The notes under the pieces: generated by a model
What the model was told of the DNA's origin: nothing
Seen by the model: the letters and a program-made list of their open reading frames with translations, nothing else
Database searches by the model: none
Program-made: the position numbers and the translations under genes
Shown: piece after piece, positions 15,186-23,845 of the stretch
How positions within the stretch are numbered: position 1 is the stretch's first letter
Layout: each line of letters starts with the position of its first letter
Origin: a virus
Strand: one strand, 5' to 3'
IMG/VR virus record: IMGVR_UViG_3300032236_001530
Coordinates: 62,001 to 126,000 of that record
Length of the DNA: 64,000 bases

Positions 15186-15619
15186 GACTTCAATGGAATT
15201 TTAGCAATTCTACCTGAGTGTCTACCACCTTCAAATCCAGTATTTAAGAACTCTTCAACACATTTGAAAGCTTCTTCATCTGAAATATATCTACCTGGCA
15301 TTGATAAGATATTAGCATTATTATGTAATCGGGCCATATTAGCGATTTCTGAACTCCAACAAAGAGCAGCACGAACACCAGACCATTTATTAGCAGTCAT
15401 AGTAATTCCGTTTCCAGAACCACACATTAAGATACCAAATTCACAATTATTATTTTGAACATCTTCAGCAACAGAATGTGCAAAGTCAGGATAATCACAT
15501 CTTTCTTCAGAGTAACATCCATAATCTTTTAATTCTATTCCTTGTTTTTTGGAAAGATATTGTTTAACTTTTTCTTTAAGTTCAAATGCTGCGTGATCAC
15601 AACCAATAGATATTTTCAT
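15182..15619 (-). CDS. rpiB: Ribose-5-phosphate isomerase B (RpiB/LacAB family)
   Basis: 145 residues, the usual length for RpiB. It interconverts ribulose 5-phosphate and ribose 5-phosphate, the sugar precursor of nucleotides. Diagnostic features are GCDHAAFELK at the N-terminus, the catalytic cysteine in MCGSGNGI, HNNANILSMPGR in the middle and GGRHSGRIAKI near the end. All expected catalytic and phosphate-binding positions appear present. Together with adenylosuccinate synthetase at 20.2 kb it would support purine nucleotide supply in the infected cell. Confidence 0.9.
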   Translation of the reverse strand: MKISIGCDHAAFELKEKVKQYLSKKQGIELKDYGCYSEERCDYPDFAHSVAEDVQNNNCEFGILMCGSGNGITMTANKWSGVRAALCWSSEIANMARLHNNANILSMPGRYISDEEAFKCVEEFLNTGFEGGRHSGRIAKIPLKS

Positions 15620-15645
15620 AAAATTAATATTTTATGAGTTATATA

Positions 15646-16350
15646 CTATTTTGAATATTTGGTTGTATTAAAGAACTCTTTGTAGGTAACAATTTTATTA
15701 CCACCTTGGATAGCATCAACTTCTTCTTTTTCATCATCATCCATTATCATCATTTTAAGATCGGTACCTTTTTCAATTGGTGCTTCATATTCAAAGCTAT
15801 CAAGGTCTTTATCCATAAATGTATAATCTTTTGGTGATGTTTCAAAACCAAAGCTGTTAAAGAAGTTAACTATATTTTGTAATGATTCGTCAGAGAAACC
15901 AAAATAAGTTTCACCATCATATAAAGAACCTTTACCTGTATAGTGTATAACTTCTACTTTATTAGGATAATCAATAGTGAAGTGGTAAACCATAGCATCA
16001 CCATATGTTAATTCAACATTTAATCTAAGTTTATCAGCTGGATTTGCGTGAGCACCATCATTATCTTTAACAATAGTAACGTCAAATTCTAATTGATCTG
16101 GTTCACCGTCAGCTAAAACGTCACCACCTTCTGAATCTACGGTGTTATGTGCATAAGTAATTTGAATACAATTCATCAAATTAGCAACATCAATTGAGTG
16201 ATTAGTACCTGGGCTTAAACCTGGTTTTCTTTCAACTTCAAATTCACCATTCTCGGTGATAATTGTCAATGTTTCTGGTAAAAACTTTGACCAATCTACT
16301 TCAAATATACTGGTAGATTCGCTTTCGTTAAACTTTTTTAAATATCTCAT
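15646..16350 (-). CDS. Capsid-targeted protein, 234 aa
   Basis: MRYLKKFNESES carries the capsid-targeting-like motif with F-N-E. The rest is acidic, with several predicted beta strands (LTIITENGEFEVERK, LNVELTYGDAMVYHFTID), and ends in VTYKEFFNTTKYSK, which faintly echoes the same motif. No enzyme motif is seen. A TAAATATATA box ends 4 nt before the start. Probably an internal virion protein; the claim depends on the N-terminus. Confidence 0.55.
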   Translation of the reverse strand: MRYLKKFNESESTSIFEVDWSKFLPETLTIITENGEFEVERKPGLSPGTNHSIDVANLMNCIQITYAHNTVDSEGGDVLADGEPDQLEFDVTIVKDNDGAHANPADKLRLNVELTYGDAMVYHFTIDYPNKVEVIHYTGKGSLYDGETYFGFSDESLQNIVNFFNSFGFETSPKDYTFMDKDLDSFEYEAPIEKGTDLKMMIMDDDEKEEVDAIQGGNKIVTYKEFFNTTKYSK

Positions 16351-16354
16351 AAAC

Positions 16355-16364
16355 TATATATTTA
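16355..16364 (-). promoter_or_regulatory. Late-type box TAAATATATA, 4 nt from start
   Basis: On the minus strand TAAATATATA ends 4 nt upstream of ATG 16350. One mismatch from TTAATATATA. Confidence 0.45.
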
Positions 16365-16382
16365 TTTTAAAATTTACTTTTT

Positions 16383-16979
16383 TTATTTATCATTACTAAG
16401 TCCTATCATAAGTGACTTGATTTTAAAATCACCAGGTAAGCTAAGTAATTCATCTATAGTGAATTGTTGTCTCATAAATGTTGAACCATCTACCGTATCT
16501 TTAATTACATATAAAAAGTCTAAATTCCAAAAATCTAAAGCAAATGAAATGAATCTATTAATCTCATCTTCTATTTGAGACCAAGTAAATTCACCAGCAC
16601 TTTGATATCTATAATCTAACCAAGATGTTGATGAACCATCATCTGAAACAGGTCTTTGTGGTAACCAAACTCTAACATGAAAATTATCTCTTGCTGGTCT
16701 ACCAGCAACTTGAGTACTTCCTACTTCAACTTTGAAACCATCATCTTTTAAGTGTGCTAAATAATCTTCCACATTATTTTTTAAATCATCATAAGAAGCA
16801 GATTCTTTTACAATCCTAAATTTAAGAAGTGGTTTATCATTTATAGTAATATCACCTTTATCATTCTTACCAATTTTCTTAACAACAACTTTTTTATTCT
16901 TAAAACGACCACCCAATACCGTATCACCAACTTTAATAGGTATTTTAATCATTTCATTAAATGTTTTTAAATATATCAT
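16383..16979 (-). CDS. Capsid-targeted protein, 198 aa
   Basis: MIYLKTFNEM matches the capsid-targeting-like motif with F-N-E. After it comes a small SH3-like stretch (KVGDTVLGGRFKNKKVVVKKI), then a mixed region with several Trp and Asp residues. Function unknown. Its start overlaps the end of the GH108 gene by 4 nt, so the two form a coupled pair under the late-type box at 18074-18083. Confidence 0.55.
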   Translation of the reverse strand: MIYLKTFNEMIKIPIKVGDTVLGGRFKNKKVVVKKIGKNDKGDITINDKPLLKFRIVKESASYDDLKNNVEDYLAHLKDDGFKVEVGSTQVAGRPARDNFHVRVWLPQRPVSDDGSSTSWLDYRYQSAGEFTWSQIEDEINRFISFALDFWNLDFLYVIKDTVDGSTFMRQQFTIDELLSLPGDFKIKSLMIGLSNDK

Positions 16980-18067
16980 ACGCTAGAAGTTGGTGATGTT
17001 GATGTAGGTACATAACTAAAAGAACCTAATCTGTTTAGCCAACCTTCACCATGTCTGTCAAATGTTTGTGAATCTCTATATCTCTCTTCTCTATACTTTT
17101 TAATAGAGTTGAACAATTTTTCTTGGTCAACACCATTTGCTTTATCTAAAACATCTTTAGAAAAAATGTTATCTGAATCACTTATTTCAACACCATTTTC
17201 TTCTAAAGCTGATCTTAAAACACTTCTCATTCCATCGATACCTTGGTTTACACAACCATCATAGATAACATTGGCAACACTTTGATCTGAAATCTCACTT
17301 AAATTCTGAGCATCCCAGTAGTTCATTTTGTATATTTTTAGAGCTGTTTGATATGAAAGATTCATCATATCTTTTTTAGTAAGAAGTCGAGTTATTCCTT
17401 TTTCATTAAAATACTTTGCTAAAATACGAGCCGATATACCATGATTTGTACCAATAAATCTTTTTTTACCGCCCGGTATATCAATATAATTACCTCTATC
17501 ACCTTTATCATCTGAATATCCAGCCTCTGCTAACTTAACAAGTTTTTGAGCTTCCTTAAATGAAGATTTTTTATGTTCGTGTTTTATATTATCTTTATTT
17601 AATTGAACTATCTCTTCAGTTTGGTTTTGACTTAAACCACCTTTAAATATTTGATTATTTGCACCAGCTGATGGTGTGATTAGATAACTAAGACTTACAA
17701 ATGTTAAGAAGACTCCTGTAATACCAACTATTAATTTTTTTCTTAAAGATGATGGTAGATTTTTAATCTTATTCATTATCTTAATAAAGTATTCTTTAAT
17801 CTTTTCTTTAGGTAGATTTTGTAAAAACTTTTCTAATTTACTTTTAATAGTATTAGAGTCGCTATTTACAATCCATTCAAATGTAACTGGCTTTTCGTCA
17901 CTATATTTTGGTGTTTCTTTTTTAGGTTGATCGTTATAATCCCAAGTCATCGTATTTGGACCTGTCCATTTACCTTCTACTTCCTCAACAATTCTAAAAA
18001 TATCATCTATTATAGAATTAAATTGTTTTTCTAAAAGAAAGTCATTATATTTGCTAATCTTATTCAT
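16976..18067 (-). CDS. Capsid-targeted GH108-type muramidase with transmembrane segment
   Basis: 363 residues. MNKISKYNDFLLEKQ carries the capsid-targeting-like motif (L-L-E). A single hydrophobic helix lies at about 113-132. The C-terminal half fits glycoside hydrolase family 108 plus its peptidoglycan-binding end: the likely catalytic Glu is in KLAEAGYSDD (about residue 182), followed by NHGISARILAKYF, ALKIYKMNYWD, VANVIYDGCVNQG and a final HGEGWLNRLGSF. It should cleave the glycan backbone of peptidoglycan. An N-terminal head-targeting sequence on a muramidase is unusual and suggests delivery with the DNA. Membrane topology and activity are inferred. Confidence 0.75.
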   Translation of the reverse strand: MNKISKYNDFLLEKQFNSIIDDIFRIVEEVEGKWTGPNTMTWDYNDQPKKETPKYSDEKPVTFEWIVNSDSNTIKSKLEKFLQNLPKEKIKEYFIKIMNKIKNLPSSLRKKLIVGITGVFLTFVSLSYLITPSAGANNQIFKGGLSQNQTEEIVQLNKDNIKHEHKKSSFKEAQKLVKLAEAGYSDDKGDRGNYIDIPGGKKRFIGTNHGISARILAKYFNEKGITRLLTKKDMMNLSYQTALKIYKMNYWDAQNLSEISDQSVANVIYDGCVNQGIDGMRSVLRSALEENGVEISDSDNIFSKDVLDKANGVDQEKLFNSIKKYREERYRDSQTFDRHGEGWLNRLGSFSYVPTSTSPTSSV

Positions 18068-18073
18068 TAAATC

Positions 18074-18083
18074 TATATATTAA
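18074..18083 (-). promoter_or_regulatory. Late-type box TTAATATATA, 6 nt from start
   Basis: The minus-strand TTAATATATA ends 6 nt before ATG 18067. The ATG of the divergent + strand gene begins at 18084, directly against it. Confidence 0.6.
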
Positions 18084-18656
18084 ATGTTATATTTTATTTT
18101 ATTGCTTTTATTTGTCGGTCAGGTTTATAGTATCACCAAGATTGTTTCTTTTAGTAAGGTTAAAAAGAAAAGTGAAGATATTATAGAGAGATACAAAGGT
18201 GTTACCACACTGGCTAAAATTCCAGAAAGGGTCTATTACAAAGATGTTGAACCAGATTGGAAAACATTCTATGATTTCATGGAAAATATTAAACTTGAAG
18301 GTTGGAAAGCGGATGTAACGGAAGATAGTCTCAGAGTTGGTAGTGATTGTTGTTGGGTGGTTAATATTATATCACATGACCAAAAATCATCTATGACTTG
18401 TAGATTGAGAGATTATGGTGATGGTGTTTTCTTATCTAATTGTAATATTAGAGCTGGTGGTACTTCTTTATCAGTTAGTAGAGAGGATAAAATTGCTACT
18501 GACATTATTTTATTTTTCTGGGATTATATCATTAAACACTATGAAGATGAAAATCAAGAATCTAGAAATTCATATAAATCAAGTATTGATAAAATTAATG
18601 CTGAGTTAAAAACACTAAACCGTAGTAAAAGATTGAATAACATTTTAAATTTGTAA
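18084..18656 (+). CDS. Hypothetical protein with N-terminal membrane anchor, 190 aa
   Basis: 190 residues starting with a hydrophobic anchor (LYFILLLLFVGQVYSI) and then a soluble domain with a cysteine pair (SDCCWVV), a beta-rich centre and a C-terminal helix rich in Lys, Asn and Arg. It is the first gene of a + strand run of small unknown proteins ending in purA, with gaps of 1 nt or overlaps. I do not recognise the family. Confidence 0.5.
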   Translation: MLYFILLLLFVGQVYSITKIVSFSKVKKKSEDIIERYKGVTTLAKIPERVYYKDVEPDWKTFYDFMENIKLEGWKADVTEDSLRVGSDCCWVVNIISHDQKSSMTCRLRDYGDGVFLSNCNIRAGGTSLSVSREDKIATDIILFFWDYIIKHYEDENQESRNSYKSSIDKINAELKTLNRSKRLNNILNL

Positions 18657-18657
18657 T

Positions 18658-18963
18658 ATGTTTAAGATAAAAGCAAAGTTTATAGGTAAAGATTCACTAG
18701 GATTTATCAATGGTGAAATCTACGAAATGATCTTAATCAGTATGCCTCACATTGCTAAAGGCATGATAGAAGTCACAACTGAGAACCATAGACCTAAGTT
18801 AAGATGTGAATATGGCTCTTGGGAGAAGTTTATTTTATACTGGGAGATACTACATTATGAAAATATGAGTGGAGACCACGATGCTGAAGTTAATCACACT
18901 AAGGTAAATAATGGATTGAAAGAATCAGTTAGAGATTTTAAATTAAAGAAGGTATTATCATGA
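18658..18963 (+). CDS. Small SH3-like hypothetical protein, 101 aa
   Basis: 101 residues. The N-terminal part KAKFIGKDSLGFINGEIYEM resembles small phage proteins with an SH3-like barrel, and CEYGSWEKFILYWEIL closes that fold. No catalytic residues. It starts 1 nt after the previous stop and its TGA overlaps the ATG of the next gene, so it is translationally coupled on both sides. Confidence 0.55.
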   Translation: MFKIKAKFIGKDSLGFINGEIYEMILISMPHIAKGMIEVTTENHRPKLRCEYGSWEKFILYWEILHYENMSGDHDAEVNHTKVNNGLKESVRDFKLKKVLS

Positions 18964-19325
18964 CAGGAGTAGAACTTGAAAAGTTTATAACGTCTTCTGG
19001 TTTATTCCAGGATGAAAATGTTTATATGGTTGAAACTATTGATGGTAAAATATACAATAGAGTTCCATCTCTTTATAAGATATTTATACCAAATTTAGGT
19101 AAACTAGAAATTCGTGTTTATTATGCTAAACATGGTGATAAAGAAAAGTGTGTAGATTTTACTATTGGTGGTGTTAATTTATATGCATGTCATAAACTAA
19201 AAGATATGACTTTTGAAACTTTATGTAAAGAATTAAATAAAATACTTGGTTCTGATAAAAGATTCATTGAATGGTCTACTAAGGAACTTAGAGATTATAA
19301 AATTAATTTATTACATGAAATCTAA
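18960..19325 (+). CDS. Hypothetical protein, 121 aa
   Basis: 121 residues with no membrane segment or signal peptide and a beta-rich pattern (LEIRVYYAKHG, VDFTIGGVNLYA). It overlaps both neighbours by 4-11 nt. Family not recognised; part of the small-protein run leading to purA. Confidence 0.5.
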   Translation: MTGVELEKFITSSGLFQDENVYMVETIDGKIYNRVPSLYKIFIPNLGKLEIRVYYAKHGDKEKCVDFTIGGVNLYACHKLKDMTFETLCKELNKILGSDKRFIEWSTKELRDYKINLLHEI

Positions 19326-19833
19326 AAAAATGAAAAAGCTTGCTCGTCTAATTCACGATGAAGTTATTAGAAATAGAAGAGAAGATAAGGTCATGCTTAA
19401 AGAAAGTCGCAGTGACTATGACTGGAGTGAATATAATCCAGAAGTAAGTGAAAAATTCAAAAAATTTATACTTAACTTAGTTAACTATAGAAACAATTTG
19501 AATATCAATATCACACAAGAAAGAATTAATATTTCTGCCAGTGACATTGGCTCATTAAAAAAAGTAAAACATGGTTCAAATAATAATTACCCAATAGCAG
19601 AAGATGATTATATTGAAATCTTTATTTCAAAAGGTGAAGGGTTTCATATCAATAAAGGCTACAATCTAAAAACCAATTACATAGATGAAAATATGTATGA
19701 TGAAGTTGTTAGTGAAATAAAAGCTAAACTTAAAAAGATAAATGCTGATAACTTCAATGAAATTTGGTCAATAATCATGAAAGATTCTGGCTTAATGCGT
19801 GATAATAATTTAGACGAAATATTCAATGGATAA
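19315..19833 (+). CDS. Hypothetical protein, about 172 aa
   Basis: I place the start at ATG 19315, inside the end of the previous gene; a second in-frame ATG is at 19330 and an upstream TTG at 19246 is unlikely. The protein is charged, with a basic N-terminus (KKMKKLARLIHDEVIRNRRED) and two segments that look alpha-helical. It contains no motif I recognise. The stop overlaps the next gene by 8 nt. Confidence 0.5.
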   Translation: MKSKKMKKLARLIHDEVIRNRREDKVMLKESRSDYDWSEYNPEVSEKFKKFILNLVNYRNNLNINITQERINISASDIGSLKKVKHGSNNNYPIAEDDYIEIFISKGEGFHINKGYNLKTNYIDENMYDEVVSEIKAKLKKINADNFNEIWSIIMKDSGLMRDNNLDEIFNG

Positions 19834-20227
19834 AATATACATGGTTAGATCCTACTTTGAGGACTTTGATTCTTCAAGTTGGAGGATTATTGGTCTTTTC
19901 ACTGATAAAAAAGTGGCTGATGAAGTTGCTAAAAAGTGGGAAGATTTCTATGAAGAAAAGAAATATAGTGTTTTCAATAAACCAAAAAATTGGGAACCAA
20001 CAAAAGAAGATTTAGAATTCGGTGATGGTGAGTGGGAAGAATCATATGAGTACTCAAGACGAACTTCTCAATATAGTGAAATACTAATTTTCAAAGATAT
20101 TGAAGTTGAAGAGTTTGACTTAAATAAAGACATGTCATTATCAAATGATAAGTTTATGAGCGAACACATGATAAGCTTAATGACTCAGTGGGATAGAAAT
20201 CACAAATTAGAAAAAATAATCAAGTAA
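19826..20227 (+). CDS. Hypothetical protein, 133 aa
   Basis: 133 residues, acidic and aromatic-rich (FEDFDSSSWRIIGLF, WEESYEYSRR). The first 40 residues resemble a small alpha/beta fold seen in phage proteins of unknown role. It ends at the base before purA begins, so the two are tightly coupled. No function assigned. Confidence 0.5.
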   Translation: MDKIYMVRSYFEDFDSSSWRIIGLFTDKKVADEVAKKWEDFYEEKKYSVFNKPKNWEPTKEDLEFGDGEWEESYEYSRRTSQYSEILIFKDIEVEEFDLNKDMSLSNDKFMSEHMISLMTQWDRNHKLEKIIK

Positions 20228-21498
<1,271 letters not shown>

Positions 21499-21499
<1 letters not shown>

Positions 21500-21704
21500 T
21501 GATAACTTTAGAATTACTAACTGACTTTCTACATGTACATCTTAGATATAATAAAGATATAATATGTGATTCATTTACTATTTTATTCAACATATAGATT
21601 TTATTTATATAAAGATGCTTTTAATTTTTTAAATTACATATATGATGATAATTTTTCGTATCTTTACCTAAGTAGAAAATATCTAAAATTTAAACAATAT
21701 AAAG
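21499..21704 (+). other. Intergenic stretch with a possible 32-codon ORF
   Basis: An ATG at 21499 overlaps the purA stop and opens 32 codons ending in TAG at 21595-21597. The product (MITLELLTDFLHVHLRY at its start) is not recognised and may not be real. Beyond it the sequence is very AT-rich, with TATCTTTA at 21658-21665 as a weak host-type -10 element for the nucleotidase gene. Confidence 0.3.
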
Positions 21705-22163
21705 ATGAAATATATAAAAAATAAACCAATTGTGTACGTGGATATGGATGGCGTTCTTTGTAACTTTTACAAAGCCGCTAAACAAGCTCTTACAGATAAT
21801 CCAAGTCAAAAGTATCCACAATCTCAATGGGGTTTCTTTTTGAAGTTAGAAGAAATTCCTGGTGCTATTGAAGGTTTCAGAAAAATTGAAGAAAAATATG
21901 ATGTTTGGATTTTAACACGTCCTTCATTTAGAAATGTTAATTGTTACACCGAAAAAGCTCAATGGGTTTGGGACCATTTAGGTTTTGATATCGTTGAAAA
22001 AACAATTATGGCACCAAATAAGTCTTTCTTAAAAGGTGATTATCTTATTGATGATATGGGTAATGCTGGTCAAGAAGAATTTGAAGGTGAGTGGATCCAC
22101 TTTAAAACAGAAAGATTCCCAAATTGGGAATCAGTTGTTGAGTATTTGATGAATAAAGACTAA
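21705..22163 (+). CDS. 5'(3')-deoxyribonucleotidase-like HAD phosphatase
   Basis: 152 residues. The first HAD motif is VYVDMDGVLCNF, with the nucleophile Asp and the second Asp. The second motif ILTRPS lies mid-protein, and the last is GDYLIDDMGNA. This arrangement and length match the pyrimidine-type 5'(3')-deoxyribonucleotidases found in many phages. It would remove phosphate from deoxynucleoside monophosphates and adjust nucleotide pools. Its stop overlaps the convergent coiled-coil gene by 4 nt. Confidence 0.8.
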   Translation: MKYIKNKPIVYVDMDGVLCNFYKAAKQALTDNPSQKYPQSQWGFFLKLEEIPGAIEGFRKIEEKYDVWILTRPSFRNVNCYTEKAQWVWDHLGFDIVEKTIMAPNKSFLKGDYLIDDMGNAGQEEFEGEWIHFKTERFPNWESVVEYLMNKD

Positions 22164-22852
22164 GATTTATCTTTGCTATTATCTTGATTGGCATATTTAA
22201 CACCCATGATAGTACCAACGATACTAAATGAGTTTGTTAATAATATACTAACTATATTAGTCCAAGTTGAGCCGATAACATCCGTATTTAGACCTTTGAA
22301 TAGTGCAATTAAATAAACAGCTGTTACTACACCACCAACACCCATAATAACCCAGAGTGCTACTTTAACTATATTACCAATTAACTCAAATTGAGTTTTC
22401 TTTTGCATTAGTTCTAAGTCATTTTCTGCTAAATTCTTTGCTTGTTCTGCTTCTTGTCTAGCCTTTTCTGCTTCAATTCTTGCATTTTCAGCATCAACTC
22501 TTGCTTTTTGAGCTTCTTCTAATGCTGACTCTGCTTCTTGTTTAGCCGCCAACATTGCTTGATTTGAGTCTTCTGCCTCTTCTAATGCTTTTGTTAATTG
22601 CTTATTAACTCTTTCATTTTCTTTTTTCCATTTAACTAAATCTGTATTTTGACTTTGAACTTGTCTAGTCACATCCAATCTTTTTCTACGAACTTCTTTA
22701 TCTTTTTCAGTAGCTTCTTGTATGTATTTTTCAAATTCAGGATCACCATCAGAGTCAATTACTTTTAAAATATTCCCCTCAAGGCAAATTTTCTTTGTCT
22801 TGTAAAGTTCAAGTAATTGACTCTTGGTGTTCTTATCTATCTTAATCATCAT
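22160..22852 (-). CDS. Coiled-coil membrane protein in the two-component operon
   Basis: 230 residues. Residues about 45-150 are a long heptad-rich coiled coil with repeats such as EAEKARQEAEQAKN. Two hydrophobic helices follow at about 160-182 and 198-217. It could form an oligomeric signalling rod on the inner membrane. It is the last gene of the operon with the kinase, YceI protein and receiver, 6 nt after the receiver, so a role as an output or scaffold partner is possible. No known family recognised. Confidence 0.6.
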   Translation of the reverse strand: MMIKIDKNTKSQLLELYKTKKICLEGNILKVIDSDGDPEFEKYIQEATEKDKEVRRKRLDVTRQVQSQNTDLVKWKKENERVNKQLTKALEEAEDSNQAMLAAKQEAESALEEAQKARVDAENARIEAEKARQEAEQAKNLAENDLELMQKKTQFELIGNIVKVALWVIMGVGGVVTAVYLIALFKGLNTDVIGSTWTNIVSILLTNSFSIVGTIMGVKYANQDNSKDKS

Positions 22853-22858
22853 TAAAAT

Positions 22859-23296
22859 TTATTTATAAATCTTGAAAGGCAGTGTTCTTTTTTTGTAGCC
22901 ATCATAGTCATTTCTAAATTCCATAAGTCTTGGTTCAATATCATCTGATTTAATAATCCAGAATTGAGCACCAGCAGCAACTGCTTTTGCTTGTTCTTCT
23001 GATTCATTTGAAGAAGATATAATACCAATAACTACATTGTTACCATACTCAAAGTTAATTTTTCTGATAAGTTCAATGCCGTCAAATGATGACCCAACTA
23101 TATTTAGGTCAACAAATACACACTCTGGTCTTTCTTCTATAGGACCTTCTTTAAACCACTTCTTAAAAAGCTTTTCAGCTTCATCTGAACTTGTTAAACT
23201 TTGTAAAGATAAAGTTATATCTAAAAGACTACAAGCATCTTCGAATACTAAGTGAAACAAATCTTCATCATCTACTAATAAAATTGATTCTATCAT
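22859..23296 (-). CDS. Receiver-only response regulator
   Basis: 145 residues consisting of a single REC domain. The acidic pair is in LLVDDEDLF, the phosphoacceptor Asp (about residue 63) in VFVDLNIVG, the Ser/Thr switch in IGIISSSNE and the conserved Lys in WIIKSDD. There is no DNA-binding output domain, so it must act by protein contact, like CheY or Spo0F. It lies 8 nt after the YceI gene and downstream of a histidine kinase on the same strand, which strongly suggests a cognate pair. Confidence 0.85.
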   Translation of the reverse strand: MIESILLVDDEDLFHLVFEDACSLLDITLSLQSLTSSDEAEKLFKKWFKEGPIEERPECVFVDLNIVGSSFDGIELIRKINFEYGNNVVIGIISSSNESEEQAKAVAAGAQFWIIKSDDIEPRLMEFRNDYDGYKKRTLPFKIYK

Positions 23297-23304
23297 TTTG
23301 TTTT

Positions 23305-23829
23305 TTATTTTTGTTCTAGCATTTGAATGCTTATCAATAATCTAATCTCACCACCTACCATTGCATTACCTTTTCCTGAAAGTGCATTGAATGTTAAGCC
23401 ATAATCTGCTCTGTTTACTTTACCACTTAATTCAAAACCATGTTTAGTATTACCATACATATCAACGTCATTACCGTTGTAAGTACCATCTAAAACAATT
23501 GATTTAGTTATACCTTTAATTGTTAAATCTCCAGTAACAATATACTCATCACCATCTTTTTCAACCGAAGTTGATGTGTAACTAATTTTTGGATATTCTT
23601 CAGCTGAAAAGAAATCTGGTGATTTCAAGTGAGCATCTCTATCTGCTATGTTTGTATAAACTGAATCTACATCACACTCAAATGTGATTTTTGCATCAGT
23701 GAAATCTTCTGTACTACTTTCCATTGTAGCGTCAAATTTTTGGAAACAACCATTAACGGTTGAGATCATCATGTGTTTCACTTTGAATGCGATATCAGAA
23801 TGAAACGGGTCAATTTTGTAAGTTGCCAT
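23305..23829 (-). CDS. YceI family lipid/isoprenoid-binding protein
   Basis: 174 residues with the YceI pattern: YKIDPFHSDIAFKVKHMM at the start, VNGCFQKFDATM, DRDAHLKSPDFFSAEEYP, the strand GDLTIKGITKSIVLDG and the closing GEIRLLISI. YceI proteins form a lipocalin-like barrel that holds an isoprenoid or fatty amide chain. This copy has no signal peptide and would be cytoplasmic. It lies between kinase and receiver genes, so it may bind a ligand linked to the signalling pathway; that link is inference. Confidence 0.9.
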   Translation of the reverse strand: MATYKIDPFHSDIAFKVKHMMISTVNGCFQKFDATMESSTEDFTDAKITFECDVDSVYTNIADRDAHLKSPDFFSAEEYPKISYTSTSVEKDGDEYIVTGDLTIKGITKSIVLDGTYNGNDVDMYGNTKHGFELSGKVNRADYGLTFNALSGKGNAMVGGEIRLLISIQMLEQK

Positions 23830-23845
23830 AATTGTTTGTTTTTTT

